From: Streptomyces fradiae
GTDB lineage: Bacteria > Actinomycetota > Actinomycetes > Streptomycetales > Streptomycetaceae
NCBI RefSeq assembly: GCF_041270065.1
Contig: NZ_CP065958.1
Location: 1,860,001 to 1,924,000 of the forward strand
Direction: 5' to 3'
Length of the DNA: 64,000 nt
Part shown: piece after piece, positions 8,846 to 17,607 of the stretch
How positions within the stretch are numbered: the stretch's first letter is position 1
Layout of the letters: every line of letters begins with the position of its first letter
Notes under the pieces: generated by a model
What the model was told of the DNA's origin: nothing
Databases searched by the model: none
The model's input: the letters and a program-made list of their open reading frames with translations, nothing else
Made by a program: the position numbers and the translations under genes

Positions 8846-9566
8846 CGCCCGGGACGGGCCGGGCGAGCACCCAGGTGCCGTCGTCGGTGAGGTAGCGCTC
8901 GACGGCGAGTCCGGCCTCCGCGAGGTGTCCCTCGAAGGCCTCGGGGCTGAGCCGGCGGGACAGGAAGGTCTGGGTCCAGCGCGCGTCCGGGAAGACGTAT
9001 TCGCACAGCACCCGGTCGACGCCGTCGCCGACGGGGTCGGTGGCCGCGATCCGCACGGTGTAGCCGGCGGGGTCGTGCCGCTCGCGCGGCACGTCGTCGT
9101 GGTAGCCGGGGCCCTCGCGCTGGACGAGCACGTGCCCGTCGTCCTTCACGTGCCGCCGGCAGGTCTCCAGGAGGCCCTGCCGGGTGCGGTGGTCGGCGGT
9201 GTGGACGAGGAACGAGCCGAGCACGACGGCGTCGAACCGCCTCGGCAGCCGCAGCTCCTCGATGGGGCTGAGGACGGTCTCGACGTTTGGGGCGCGCTCG
9301 CCGACGACGGCGAGCATCTCGGCCGACTCGTCCACGGCGGTCACGGTGAAGCCGCGCTCGGCGAGCGGGACGGTCACCCGGCCCGCGCCGCTGCCCAACT
9401 CGAGGAGGGTGGCGCCGGGCGGCAGCGCGGCCCCGATCACCTCGGGTTCGGTGCCGACGGCAAGGCGCCGGTAGAGGTCGACGGCGCAGCCGTCCGGGGT
9501 GATCGGCCCGGGGCCGGTCCCGCCGTGTCCGGTGCGCTTCCGGTCCGTGTTCCGTGGTTCGCTCAT
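8835..9566 (-). CDS. Class I SAM-dependent methyltransferase
   Basis: 243 residues from the ATG (MSEPRN...), with GAGAGGA about 10 nt upstream; an in-frame GTG three codons earlier is too close to that site. The SAM-binding motif I is 'LLELGSGAGRVTVPLAERG', followed by the acidic motif II region 'VTAVDESAEML' and a motif IV-like 'FDAVVLGSFLVH'. The C-terminal beta region ('ARWTQTFLSRRL', 'GTWVLARPVPG') is typical of small-molecule methyltransferases of the UbiE/Methyltransf_25 type. No substrate-specific feature was recognised and the neighbours do not point to a pathway. It overlaps the lipoprotein gene 3' end by 11 bp in convergent orientation. Confidence 0.85.
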   Translation of the reverse strand: MSEPRNTDRKRTGHGGTGPGPITPDGCAVDLYRRLAVGTEPEVIGAALPPGATLLELGSGAGRVTVPLAERGFTVTAVDESAEMLAVVGERAPNVETVLSPIEELRLPRRFDAVVLGSFLVHTADHRTRQGLLETCRRHVKDDGHVLVQREGPGYHDDVPRERHDPAGYTVRIAATDPVGDGVDRVLCEYVFPDARWTQTFLSRRLSPEAFEGHLAEAGLAVERYLTDDGTWVLARPVPGVSG

Positions 9567-9655
9567 GCCTGTCACGTCCTCTCGACGCCCGTCGGTCCTT
9601 GGGTGGGATCCTGGAAAGTGCCCGAGGGGTTCACCTCACCCGGGAGATGTGAGTC

Positions 9656-9931
9656 ATGCGTACGGGGAGTGAACCGGCGACCGCGCGCAGTGCGCTGCGG
9701 CTGCGGTTCTGGCTGAGCCTGTGGGGTGTCCTGTGGGCCGGCTTCGGTACGACGGTGTTCTCGCTGGTCGAACGGCCCGGCTGGGCGGCGGCATGCGGGG
9801 TGCTGTTCGTGGTGGCGGCCGTCGATCTGGTCATCGTCGCCCACCACATCCGGCAGGGCCCGCACTGGCAGCCGGGGCGTGACATCCCGCCGTACGAGCC
9901 CGATCACGGCGGCCGCCGCCGCGGCCGCTGA
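9656..9931 (+). CDS. Small membrane protein, DUF6343-like
   Basis: 91 residues. The ATG follows GGGAGATG. Two hydrophobic helices are visible at about residues 17-40 ('FWLSLWGVLWAGFGTTVFSL') and 44-64 ('WAAACGVLFVVAAVDLVIVA'), then a basic, Pro-rich tail with 'RQGPHWQPGRDIPPYEPD'. This layout matches a conserved actinobacterial small membrane protein that I believe is DUF6343; the family assignment is from memory and not certain. No catalytic residues were seen. It stands alone between a divergent methyltransferase gene and a convergent TPR gene. Confidence 0.7.
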   Translation: MRTGSEPATARSALRLRFWLSLWGVLWAGFGTTVFSLVERPGWAAACGVLFVVAAVDLVIVAHHIRQGPHWQPGRDIPPYEPDHGGRRRGR

Positions 9932-9959
9932 GCCACGTCGCTGCCGGTGCACCGGCGAT

Positions 9960-10331
9960 TCAGGCTTCGGCGGGGCCGAACCGGGCCGCCTCCAGGTACT
10001 CCGGCTTGGGGTCGAGCGCGGCGGCGAGCCGGAAGTGGCGCAGGGCCTGGGCGGAGCGGCCGGAGCGCTCGAAGGTGCGGGCGAGGGCGAAGTGGGCGAA
10101 CGCGTTGTCCGGTTCCCGCTCCAGGACCAGTCCGAACTCGAGCTCGGCCGAGCGGAGTTGGGCGGCGGCGAAGAAGGCGCGGGCGCGCAGCAGGCGGGCC
10201 GCGGTGTTCTCGGGGTGGGCGGCGATCACCGAGTCGAGGAGTTTGACCGCGCCTCTCGGGTCCCGGGCGGCGAGCAGCTGCTCGGCGGCCCGGTAGTCGA
10301 TGACGTGGGTCTCCGGGGTGCTCTCGGCCAC
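9960..10331 (-). CDS. Tetratricopeptide-repeat protein
   Basis: 123 residues from a GTG preceded by GGGGAAGGAAA; the open frame continues upstream but that part is Pro/Gly-rich and non-coding in character. It contains about three TPR-like helix pairs: 'AAEQLLAARDPRGAVKLLDSVIAAHPEN', then 'ARLLRARAFFAAAQLRSAELEFGLVLEREPDN', then 'AHFALARTFERSGRSAQALRHFRLAAALDPK'. Small stand-alone TPR proteins act as protein-protein adaptors. No partner is evident; coaE lies about 150 bp upstream on the same strand. Confidence 0.8.
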   Translation of the reverse strand: MAESTPETHVIDYRAAEQLLAARDPRGAVKLLDSVIAAHPENTAARLLRARAFFAAAQLRSAELEFGLVLEREPDNAFAHFALARTFERSGRSAQALRHFRLAAALDPKPEYLEAARFGPAEA

Positions 10332-10479
10332 GGCGTTTCCTTCCCCTCGTTCCGGCGGTTCAACAGCGGGCACGGTGACCGTATTCCGTCGGGGGGCCGT
10401 GGCGCCGGGGCCTCCCCTGGTGGGCATTCCTACCCAGTCCGGGGGCACTTGCGACCTGCGGCGCCGTGGCGGATTCCCG

Positions 10480-11085
10480 TCAGCGGGTGTCCGCGGCGCG
10501 CTGCCGGAGCTCCTCCCAGACCTTGCGCACCTGAGGTTCCAGCGCCTCCAGGGGGCCGTCGTTGTCGATGAGCAGGTCGGCGACGGCCCGGCGCTGGGCG
10601 CGGGTGGCCTGGGCGGCCATGCGGGCGCGGGCCTCGTCCTCGGTCATGCCGCGCAGCCGGACCAGGCGGTCGAGCTGGGTCTCGGGGGCGGCGTCCACGA
10701 CCACGACGAGGTCGTAGAGCGGGGCGAGGCCGTTCTCGGTGAGCAGCGGCACGTCGTGGATCACGACGTCGTCGGGGCCGGCCCGCCCCTCCAGTTCGGC
10801 GGAGCGGGCGCCGACGAGCGGGTGCACGATCGCGTTGAGGGCGGCGAGCCGCTCGGGGTCGTTGAACACGATGGCGCCGAGGCCGGGCCGGTCGAGGGTG
10901 CCCTCGGGGGTGAGGACGCCCTCGCCGAACTCGGCGACGACGGCGGCGAGCCCGGGGGTGCCGGGCTCGACGACCTCGCGCGCGATCCGGTCGGCGTCGA
11001 TCAGGACGGCGCCGTACGAGACGAGCAGCCGGGACACTTCGCTCTTGCCGGCGCCGATACCGCCGGTCAGGCCCACCTTCAGCAT
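10480..11085 (-). CDS. coaE: Dephospho-CoA kinase
   Basis: 201 residues. CoaE phosphorylates the 3'-hydroxyl of dephospho-CoA, the last step of coenzyme A synthesis, in the cytoplasm. The N-terminal P-loop '[17 protein letters not shown]' starts at residue 5. The family motifs '[17 protein letters not shown]' (substrate-binding DAD), '[12 protein letters not shown]' and '[21 protein letters not shown]' (lid region) follow in the expected order. Length is normal for bacterial CoaE. It is preceded by the PAC2 gene on the same strand with a 31-bp gap, so the two may be co-transcribed from upstream. Confidence 0.95.
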   Translation of the reverse strand: MLKVGLTGGIGAGKSEVSRLLVSYGAVLIDADRIAREVVEPGTPGLAAVVAEFGEGVLTPEGTLDRPGLGAIVFNDPERLAALNAIVHPLVGARSAELEGRAGPDDVVIHDVPLLTENGLAPLYDLVVVVDAAPETQLDRLVRLRGMTEDEARARMAAQATRAQRRAVADLLIDNDGPLEALEPQVRKVWEELRQRAADTR

Positions 11086-11116
11086 GAGCGGCAGCTTAGA
11101 TCCCGCGGTCCGCGCG

Positions 11117-12055
11117 CTATGCGTCGCCCTCCCGTTCGGCGAGGAAGCGCTCGAACTCGCGGCCCAGCTCGTCGGCGGAGGGCAGGTCGACGGGCTCGGC
11201 GACCAGGCTGCCGCGGGTCTCGGCGCCGACCACCGCGTCGTACTGGTGCTCCAGGCCCTGGACCAGGGCGACCAGCTCCTCGTCGCCGTCGCCGATCTGG
11301 CGGTCGATCTCGGTCTGGGTGCGGCGGGCCTCGGTGCGCAGGGCGTGCGCGACGCCGGGCAGGACCAGGCCGGTGGCGGCGGTGACCGCCTCCAGGGCGG
11401 TGAGGGCGGCGTCCGGATACGGGGAGCGGGCCACGTAGTGCGGGACGTGGGCGGCGACGCCGAGGGTGTCGAAGCCGGCCTCGCCGAGGCGGAACTCGAT
11501 GAGGGACTCGGCGCTGCCGGGCACCTGGGCCTCGTCGAAGGGGCTGCGGTGGCCGGGCATGAGGTCGACGCGGTTGCCGTGCGGGGTGAGGCCGACCGGG
11601 CGGGTGTGCGGGACGCCCATGGGGATGCCGTGGAAGTTCACGGCGAGGCGCACGCCGAGGCGCTCGACGACCTGGCCCACGGCGGCGGCGAAGCGCTCCC
11701 ACTCGACGTCCGGCTCGGGGCCGGAGAGCAGCAGGAAGGGCGCGCCGGTGGCGTCCTGGACGAGGTGCACCTCGATCGCCGGGGTCTCGTAGGAGGTCCA
11801 GCGGTCACGGCGGAAGGTCAGCAGCGGGCGGCGGGCGCGGTAGTCCACCAGACGGTCGTGGTCGAAGCGGGCCACGGGCTGGTGGGGCAGCGTGTCGAGC
11901 AGGCGCGTGACGATCTGCTCGCCGGTCTCGCCGGCGTCGATGTAGCCGTCGAAGTGGTAGAGCATGACCAGTCCGGCCGACTCCTGGGCCAGGGCCAGGT
12001 CGACGACGGCCAGGCCCTTCTGGTCCCATTCGTACAAATCCTGGGGATCAAGCAC
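11117..12055 (-). CDS. PAC2 family protein
   Basis: 312 residues from the GTG of '[12 protein letters not shown]', preceded by GAGGAGGAG at 8 nt; an upstream in-frame ATG has no comparable site. The sequence matches the PAC2 (proteasome assembly chaperone-like) family common in actinobacteria: '[22 protein letters not shown]', '[11 protein letters not shown]', '[19 protein letters not shown]', and a C-terminal helical arm ending '[16 protein letters not shown]'. Members resemble archaeal and eukaryotic proteasome chaperones, but the role of the actinobacterial branch has not been fixed. It lies between rpsA and coaE, all on the minus strand. Confidence 0.85.
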   Translation of the reverse strand: MLDPQDLYEWDQKGLAVVDLALAQESAGLVMLYHFDGYIDAGETGEQIVTRLLDTLPHQPVARFDHDRLVDYRARRPLLTFRRDRWTSYETPAIEVHLVQDATGAPFLLLSGPEPDVEWERFAAAVGQVVERLGVRLAVNFHGIPMGVPHTRPVGLTPHGNRVDLMPGHRSPFDEAQVPGSAESLIEFRLGEAGFDTLGVAAHVPHYVARSPYPDAALTALEAVTAATGLVLPGVAHALRTEARRTQTEIDRQIGDGDEELVALVQGLEHQYDAVVGAETRGSLVAEPVDLPSADELGREFERFLAEREGDA

Positions 12056-12161
12056 GATTTCCGCTCCTCCTCGATTCTCCTGGGTCAACACCCTCCGCTC
12101 CGCGCCCATTCCCGCGATCACGCCGGGGTCGGTGGGTGTTTTCGCGCCGAGGAGAAACGAA

Positions 12162-12195
12162 CGAGGCCCGCCTCCCCGGAGGGAGACGGGCCTCG
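12162..12195 (-). terminator. Terminator of rpsA
   Basis: Inverted repeat CGAGGCCCG (12162-12170) with CGGGCCTCG (12187-12195). The intervening bases can pair further (CCTCC/GGAGG). On the minus strand it is followed by TTCGTTT. It sits 33 bp after the rpsA stop, as expected for an intrinsic terminator. Confidence 0.7.
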
Positions 12196-12228
12196 ACGCT
12201 AGCTACTGGAGCTCAGCGGTGAGCCGAT

Positions 12229-13731
12229 TCAGCTCTGGCCGCCGGCCAGCTTCTCGCGGAGCGCAGCCAGGGCCTCGTCCGACGCCAGGGCGCCGGAGTT
12301 GTCGTCCGACTCCGAGGAGTACGAACCACCGGAGACGCCCGCCGGGGCACCGGCCGGAGCGGCGGCGCCACCCTCGGCAGCGGCGGCCTCGTCGGCCTCG
12401 CGGGACTTGATGACCTGAGCCTGGTGCTGCTCGAAGCGCTGCTGCGCCTCGGCGTACTGGGTCTCCCAGGCCTCGCGCTGGGTCTCGTAGCCCTCGAGCC
12501 AGTCGTTGGTCTCGGGGTCGAAGCCCTCGGGGTAGATGTAGTTGCCCTGGTCGTCGTAGGACGCGGCCATGCCGTACAGGGTCGGGTCGAACTCGACCGA
12601 GGCCGGGTCGGCACCGAAGGACTCGTTGGCCTGCTTCAGCGAGAGGCTGATGCGACGGCGCTCGAGGTCGATGTCGATGACCTTGACGAAGATCTCGTCG
12701 TTGACCTGGACGACCTGCTCCGGGATCTCCACGTGGCGCTCGGCCAGCTCGGAGATGTGGACCAGACCCTCGATGCCCTCGTCCACGCGGACGAACGCAC
12801 CGAACGGAACCAGCTTGGTGACCTTACCCGGAACGACCTGGCCGATCTGGTGGGTACGGGCGAACTGCTGCCACGGGTCCTCCTGGGTCGCCTTCAGCGA
12901 CAGGGAGACGCGCTCGCGGTCCATGTCCACGTCGAGAACCTCGACGGTGACCTCCTGGCCGACCTCGACAACCTCGGACGGGTGGTCGATGTGCTTCCAG
13001 GACAGCTCGGAGACGTGCACCAGGCCGTCGACGCCACCCAGGTCCACGAAGGCACCGAAGTTGACGATGGAGGACACGACGCCGGAGCGGACCTGACCCT
13101 TCTGGAGGGTCGTGAGGAAGGTCTGGCGGACCTCGGACTGGGTCTGCTCGAGCCAGGCGCGGCGGGACAGGACCACGTTGTTGCGGTTCTTGTCCAGCTC
13201 GATGATCTTCGCCTCGAGCTCCTTGCCCACGTAGGGCTGGAGGTCGCGGACGCGACGCATCTCGACCAGGGAGGCCGGGAGGAAGCCGCGGAGGCCGATG
13301 TCGAGGATGAGACCACCCTTGACGACCTCGATGACGGTACCGGTGACGATGCCGTCCTCTTCCTTGATCTTCTCGATGGTGCCCCAGGCACGCTCGTACT
13401 GGGCGCGCTTCTTCGAGAGGATCAGGCGGCCTTCCTTGTCCTCCTTCTGGAGAACCAGGGCCTCGATCTCGTCGCCGACCTTGACGACCTCGTTGGGGTC
13501 GACGTCGTGCTTGATCGAGAGCTCGCGGCTCGGGATGACACCTTCGGTCTTGTAACCGATGTCGAGCAGGACCTCGTCCCGGTCGACCTTCACGATGACG
13601 CCGTCGACGATGTCGCCGTCGTTGAAGTACTTGATCGTCTCGTCGATCGCGGCGAGGAAGGCTTCCTCGTTACCGATGTCGTTGACCGCAACCTGCGGGG
13701 TGGTGGCGGTGGTCTCGGTGCTGCTCGTCAT
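12229..13731 (-). CDS. rpsA: 30S ribosomal protein S1
   Basis: 500 residues from the ATG of 'MTSSTETTATTP'; the frame is open for another 64 codons but that region holds the promoter. S1 helps mRNA bind the 30S subunit and unfold. Four S1 RNA-binding repeats are visible at about residues 36-105, 120-190, 205-275 and 290-360 (for example 'FGAFVDLGGVDGLVHVSELSW' and 'FGAFVRVDEGIEGLVHISELA'). The C-terminus is Ala/Gly/Ser-rich and acidic, the usual high-GC Gram-positive form. Codon use is strongly biased to C/G endings, as in highly expressed genes. No clear Shine-Dalgarno precedes the ATG (GGAG lies about 14 nt away), which is common for rpsA. Confidence 0.97.
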   Translation of the reverse strand: MTSSTETTATTPQVAVNDIGNEEAFLAAIDETIKYFNDGDIVDGVIVKVDRDEVLLDIGYKTEGVIPSRELSIKHDVDPNEVVKVGDEIEALVLQKEDKEGRLILSKKRAQYERAWGTIEKIKEEDGIVTGTVIEVVKGGLILDIGLRGFLPASLVEMRRVRDLQPYVGKELEAKIIELDKNRNNVVLSRRAWLEQTQSEVRQTFLTTLQKGQVRSGVVSSIVNFGAFVDLGGVDGLVHVSELSWKHIDHPSEVVEVGQEVTVEVLDVDMDRERVSLSLKATQEDPWQQFARTHQIGQVVPGKVTKLVPFGAFVRVDEGIEGLVHISELAERHVEIPEQVVQVNDEIFVKVIDIDLERRRISLSLKQANESFGADPASVEFDPTLYGMAASYDDQGNYIYPEGFDPETNDWLEGYETQREAWETQYAEAQQRFEQHQAQVIKSREADEAAAAEGGAAAPAGAPAGVSGGSYSSESDDNSGALASDEALAALREKLAGGQS

Positions 13732-13928
13732 GTGGGAAAGGGCTCCGGTTACGGACAGAAAGTCGTAGGTACTGCTACGCCGAGAGCCCGTATCGCACTG
13801 AAGAAGCCGGACAGCCAATGAAGCGCCGATCCCGCCGAACGGGGGGCGCCTCGAAAACCGAGGGGACTGCAACAGGTGCGAGCGCGGCCTGCTCCGTCTG
13901 AGGCGCGCAGGCCCGCAGCGCAACCTTT

Positions 13929-13957
13929 AGCATACGGGGGCGGCCGGACAGGGTCAA
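13929..13957 (-). promoter_or_regulatory. rpsA promoter (-35/-10)
   Basis: Read on the minus strand: TTGACC (13952-13957), a 17-bp spacer, then TATGCT (13929-13934). This is a near-consensus housekeeping sigma promoter. Transcription would begin near 13922, giving a leader of about 190 nt before the rpsA ATG. The rest of the 359-bp gap to the next gene (13732-14090) holds this leader, which contains short G/C hairpins, and no further gene that I can see. Confidence 0.7.
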
Positions 13958-14090
13958 TGCGCGAAGCGCACACCCGGGGCGGATCGCCGCATATCCGGCA
14001 CAACTCATGTCGGCCCAGGCCATCCTGGCCGCGGGAGGCCGCCCGCATCTACGCGCGCGGCTCTGAGCGCAAACTACATCGACGGGCGAG

Positions 14091-14933
14091 ATGAACCAAG
14101 AGTACGGACACGAAGACGGGCCCGAGGACGAGGCGGAGGCCACCCGGCGTGACGCCGGGGAAGCGGAGAGCAGCCGGGCCAGCCGCGGCTGGTGGGACCG
14201 CAACGCCGACGAGTACCAGAGCGAGCACGGAGCGTTCCTCGGGGACGACCGGTTCGTGTGGGGGCCGGAGGGTCTCGACGAGGCCGAGGCGGAGCTGCTC
14301 GGGCCGGCCTCGGCGCTGAAGGGACTGGACGTCCTGGAGATCGGCGCGGGCGCGGCGCAGTGCTCGCGCTGGCTCGCCGCACAGGGGGCCAGGCCGGTGG
14401 CCCTGGACCTCTCGCACCGGCAGCTCCAGCACGCGCTGCGGATCGGCGGCGGTGACGTGCCGGGGGTCGGGCTGGTGGAGGCGGACGCGGGAGTGCTGCC
14501 GTTCCGCGACGGCAGTTTCGACCTGGCGGTCTCGGCGTACGGCGCGGTGCCGTTCGTGGCCGATCCGGTACGGGTGTTCCGCGAGGTGCGCCGGGTGCTG
14601 CGGCCGGGCGGGCGCTGGGTGTTCTCGGTGACGCACCCGATCCGCTGGGCGTTCCCGGACGAGCCTGGTCCGGAAGGCCTGTCGATCGCAGCCTCCTACT
14701 TCGACCGGACGCCGTACGTCGAGCAGGACGAGCGGGGGAACGCGGTCTACGTCGAGCACCACCGGACGATCGGGGACCGGGTGCGGGACGTGGTGGCCGG
14801 CGGCTTCCGGCTGGTGGACCTGGTCGAGCCGGAGTGGCCGTCCTGGAACAACCAGGAGTGGGGCGGCTGGTCCCCGCTGCGGGGCAACCTGATCCCGGGC
14901 ACGGCGATCTTCGTGTGCGAGCGCATGGACTAG
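14091..14933 (+). CDS. Class I SAM-dependent methyltransferase
   Basis: 280 residues, from an ATG with only a weak upstream GGGCGAG. The first 25 residues are acidic and low complexity. The SAM-binding fold follows: 'LDVLEIGAGAAQCSRWLAAQG' (motif I), 'PVALDLSHRQLQHAL' (motif II), 'FDLAVSAYGAVPFV' (motif IV) and 'VRRVLRPGGRWVFSVTHP'. The C-terminal part ('PEWPSWNNQEWGGWSPLRGNLIPGTAIFVC') is conserved in a streptomycete family of unknown substrate. It is divergent from rpsA and followed by a strong hairpin. The substrate cannot be inferred from context. Confidence 0.85.
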   Translation: MNQEYGHEDGPEDEAEATRRDAGEAESSRASRGWWDRNADEYQSEHGAFLGDDRFVWGPEGLDEAEAELLGPASALKGLDVLEIGAGAAQCSRWLAAQGARPVALDLSHRQLQHALRIGGGDVPGVGLVEADAGVLPFRDGSFDLAVSAYGAVPFVADPVRVFREVRRVLRPGGRWVFSVTHPIRWAFPDEPGPEGLSIAASYFDRTPYVEQDERGNAVYVEHHRTIGDRVRDVVAGGFRLVDLVEPEWPSWNNQEWGGWSPLRGNLIPGTAIFVCERMD

Positions 14934-14968
14934 CCGCCGCGCCGCACGGACCACTGCCGGCGAGCCAC

Positions 14969-14997
14969 CCCGCCGATTAGTCATATGAATCGGCGGG
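14969..14997 (+). terminator. Hairpin terminator after methyltransferase gene
   Basis: Perfect 10-bp inverted repeat CCCGCCGATT (14969-14978) and AATCGGCGGG (14988-14997) with a 9-nt loop, 36 bp after the methyltransferase stop. No clear T-run follows, so termination may be I-type (hairpin only), as is common in Streptomyces. Confidence 0.65.
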
Positions 14998-15048
14998 CCT
15001 GTGGACAGTCGCGCGCACCGGGTCGGCGGGTCGTACGAGACTGGCCGC

Positions 15049-17607
15049 GTGATCCGAAACGACGCACTCGACCTGCTTCCCGTCCGCCATGCCGTCCCCG
15101 AGCTGCTGACCGCGCTCGAGGAGCGCGGCACGGCGGTGCTGCACGCCCCGCCGGGGACCGGCAAGACCACGCTGGTCCCGCTGGCCCTCGCGGGTCTTAT
15201 AGGGGACGGGGCGGAGCGGCGGGTGCTGGTCGCCGAGCCGCGCCGGATGGCGGTGCGGGCGGCGGCGCGGCGGATGGCCTGGCTGCTCGGCGAGGAGGTC
15301 GGCGGGTCCGTCGGATTCTCCGTGCGCGGGGAGCGGCGGGCCGGTCCGGACACCCGGGTCGAGGTCGTGACCACGGGCGTGCTGCTCCAGCGGCTGCAGC
15401 GCGATCCCGAGCTGGCCGGCGTGGACGTGGTGCTGCTCGACGAGTGCCACGAGCGGCATCTGGACGCGGACACGGCGCTCGCGTTCCTGGTGGACGTGCG
15501 GGCGGCGCTGCGGCCGGAGCTGGGGCTGATCGCCGCGTCGGCGACGAGCGACGCGGCGGCCTGGGCGGAGCTGCTGACCGTCCTCGACGGCGGCGGTCCG
15601 GCGCCGGTGGTGCGGGCGGAGGGCAAGGTCCATGGCTCCGCGATCCACTTCGCACCACCGCCGGCCGTGGTGCGGCCGGCGCACGGCACCTGGGTGGACC
15701 CGGCGCTGCTGCGGCATGTGGCCGCGACGGTGCGGGAGGCGCTGGAGCGGCACGAGGGCGATCTGCTCTGCTTCCTGCCGGGCACCGGGGAGATCGCCCG
15801 GACGGCCGGGCTGCTCGCGGGCGTGGACGCCGAGGTGCTGCAGTTGCACGGGCGGGCGCCGGCGGCGGTGCAGGACGCGGTGCTGCGGGGCGGCGGGCCG
15901 GGCGGGCGGCGCCGGGTGGTCCTGACGACCTCGGTGGCGGAGTCGAGCCTGACGGTGCCGGGCGTGCGGATCGTGGTCGATTCCGGGCTTTCCCGGGAGC
16001 CTCGGACGGACCATGCGCGGGGCCTGGGTTCACTGGCCACGGTGCCGGTGTCGGCGGCGGTCGCGACGCAGCGCGCCGGGCGGGCCGGGCGCGAGGCCTT
16101 CGGCACGGTGTACCGCTGCTGGTCGGCGGCGGAGGACGCGCGGCTCGCGCGGTTCCCCGCCCCCGAGATCAGGGTCGCCGATCTGACCGATTTCGCGCTG
16201 CGGGCGGCGTGCTGGGGGGATCCCTCGGCGGCCGGTCTCGCGCTGCTCGACGCGCCGCCGGCCGGGGCGATGGCGGCGGCCCGGCAGGTCCTGACGGCGA
16301 TCGGCGCGGTGGACGGGGAGGGCAGGGCCACCGACCGCGGGGTGCGGATGTCCCGGCTCGGTCTGCATCCGCGCCTCGGGCGGGCGCTGCTCGACGGGGC
16401 GCCCGAGGTCGGGGCGCGGCGGGCGGCGGAAGTGGTGGCGCTGCTGAGCGAGGAGCCGCCCCGGGAGTACGGGGACGATCTGGCGGCGGCCTGGCGCGAG
16501 GCCCGCCGGGGCGGCGACGGGTACGGGGCGCGCTGGAAGGCGGAGGTGCGGCGGCTGGAGCGGTCGGCCGGCGAGGCGGCCGGGCCCGGTGCGGACGGGC
16601 GGGCCGCAGGACCGGGGGCCGCCGGGGAGGACGCGGTGGCGGGCCTGCTGACGGCGCTGGCGTTTCCGGAGCGGGTGGCGCGGGCTCGGGAGCAGGGCGG
16701 CTGTCTGATGGTGTCGGGCACCGGGGCGCGGCTCTCCGAGGGTTCGGGGCTGCGGTCGGCGCCGTGGCTGGCGGTCGCGGTGGCGGACCGGACGGTGCAG
16801 AGCGCCGTGGCCCGGGTGCGGCTCGCGGCGGTGGTGGACGAGGCGGTGGCGCGGCGTGCGGCGGGGCATCTGCTGAGCTCGGGCGAGGAGGTCCACTGGG
16901 AGGACGGGGACGTGGTGGCCCGGTCGGTGGAGCGGCTGGGGGCGGTGGAGCTGACGGTGCGGCCGCTGCGGGACGCGGCCGATCCGGCGCTGGTGCGGGC
17001 GGCGCTGCTCGACGGGCTGCGCCGGGAGGGCACGGGGCTGCTGCGGTGGTCGCGGGACGCGGTGGAGCTGCGGAGCCGGCTGGCCTTCCTGCACCGGGTG
17101 GTGGGCGAGCCGTGGCCCGAGGTGTCGGAGGAGGCACTGCTCGGCCGGGCCGCGGAGTGGCTGGAGCCGGAGCTGTCGCGGGCCCGCCGGCGGGCCGATC
17201 TGGGGCGGATCGACGCGGGTGAGGGGCTGCGCCGGCTGCTGCCGTGGGCGACGGGCGAGGCGGGGCGGCTGGACGAGCTGGCGCCGGAGCGGATCGAGCT
17301 GCCGAGCGGTTCGCGGATACGGGTGGAGTACGGCGGGGAGCGGCCGGTGCTCGCGGTGAAGCTGCAGGAGATGTTCGGTCTCGCCGAGACGCCCCGGGTG
17401 GCGGGGGTGCCGGTGCTGGTGCATCTGCTCTCCCCCGCCGGGCGGCCGGCGGCGGTGACCTCGGACCTGGCCTCGTTCTGGCGGGAGGGCTACCGGGCGG
17501 TGCGGGCGGAGCTGCGGGGGCGGTATCCGAAGCACCCGTGGCCGGAGGACCCCTCGGTGGCGGAGCCGACCCGGCACACCAGTGCCCGGCTCAGGCGGGA
17601 GCGGTGA
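15049..17607 (+). CDS. hrpB: ATP-dependent helicase HrpB
   Basis: 852 residues from the GTG of 'VIRNDALDLLPVR'; an upstream in-frame GTG at 15001 adds an unconserved extension. HrpB is a DEAH-box superfamily 2 RNA helicase. Motifs: I 'APPGTGKTTLVPLAL' (residue about 31), Ia 'EPRRMAVRAAARRM', II 'DECHE', III 'SAT', V 'TTSVAESSLTVPGV' and VI 'QRAGRAGR'. The C-terminal HrpB domain is present ('LPSGSRIRVEYGGERPVLAVKLQEMFGL', 'HLLSPAGRPAAVTSDLASFWREGY', 'RYPKHPWPEDP'). Length is normal for the family. Its role in actinobacteria is not defined. It converges on the DUF3068 gene with a 17-bp overlap. Confidence 0.93.
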   Translation: MIRNDALDLLPVRHAVPELLTALEERGTAVLHAPPGTGKTTLVPLALAGLIGDGAERRVLVAEPRRMAVRAAARRMAWLLGEEVGGSVGFSVRGERRAGPDTRVEVVTTGVLLQRLQRDPELAGVDVVLLDECHERHLDADTALAFLVDVRAALRPELGLIAASATSDAAAWAELLTVLDGGGPAPVVRAEGKVHGSAIHFAPPPAVVRPAHGTWVDPALLRHVAATVREALERHEGDLLCFLPGTGEIARTAGLLAGVDAEVLQLHGRAPAAVQDAVLRGGGPGGRRRVVLTTSVAESSLTVPGVRIVVDSGLSREPRTDHARGLGSLATVPVSAAVATQRAGRAGREAFGTVYRCWSAAEDARLARFPAPEIRVADLTDFALRAACWGDPSAAGLALLDAPPAGAMAAARQVLTAIGAVDGEGRATDRGVRMSRLGLHPRLGRALLDGAPEVGARRAAEVVALLSEEPPREYGDDLAAAWREARRGGDGYGARWKAEVRRLERSAGEAAGPGADGRAAGPGAAGEDAVAGLLTALAFPERVARAREQGGCLMVSGTGARLSEGSGLRSAPWLAVAVADRTVQSAVARVRLAAVVDEAVARRAAGHLLSSGEEVHWEDGDVVARSVERLGAVELTVRPLRDAADPALVRAALLDGLRREGTGLLRWSRDAVELRSRLAFLHRVVGEPWPEVSEEALLGRAAEWLEPELSRARRRADLGRIDAGEGLRRLLPWATGEAGRLDELAPERIELPSGSRIRVEYGGERPVLAVKLQEMFGLAETPRVAGVPVLVHLLSPAGRPAAVTSDLASFWREGYRAVRAELRGRYPKHPWPEDPSVAEPTRHTSARLRRER

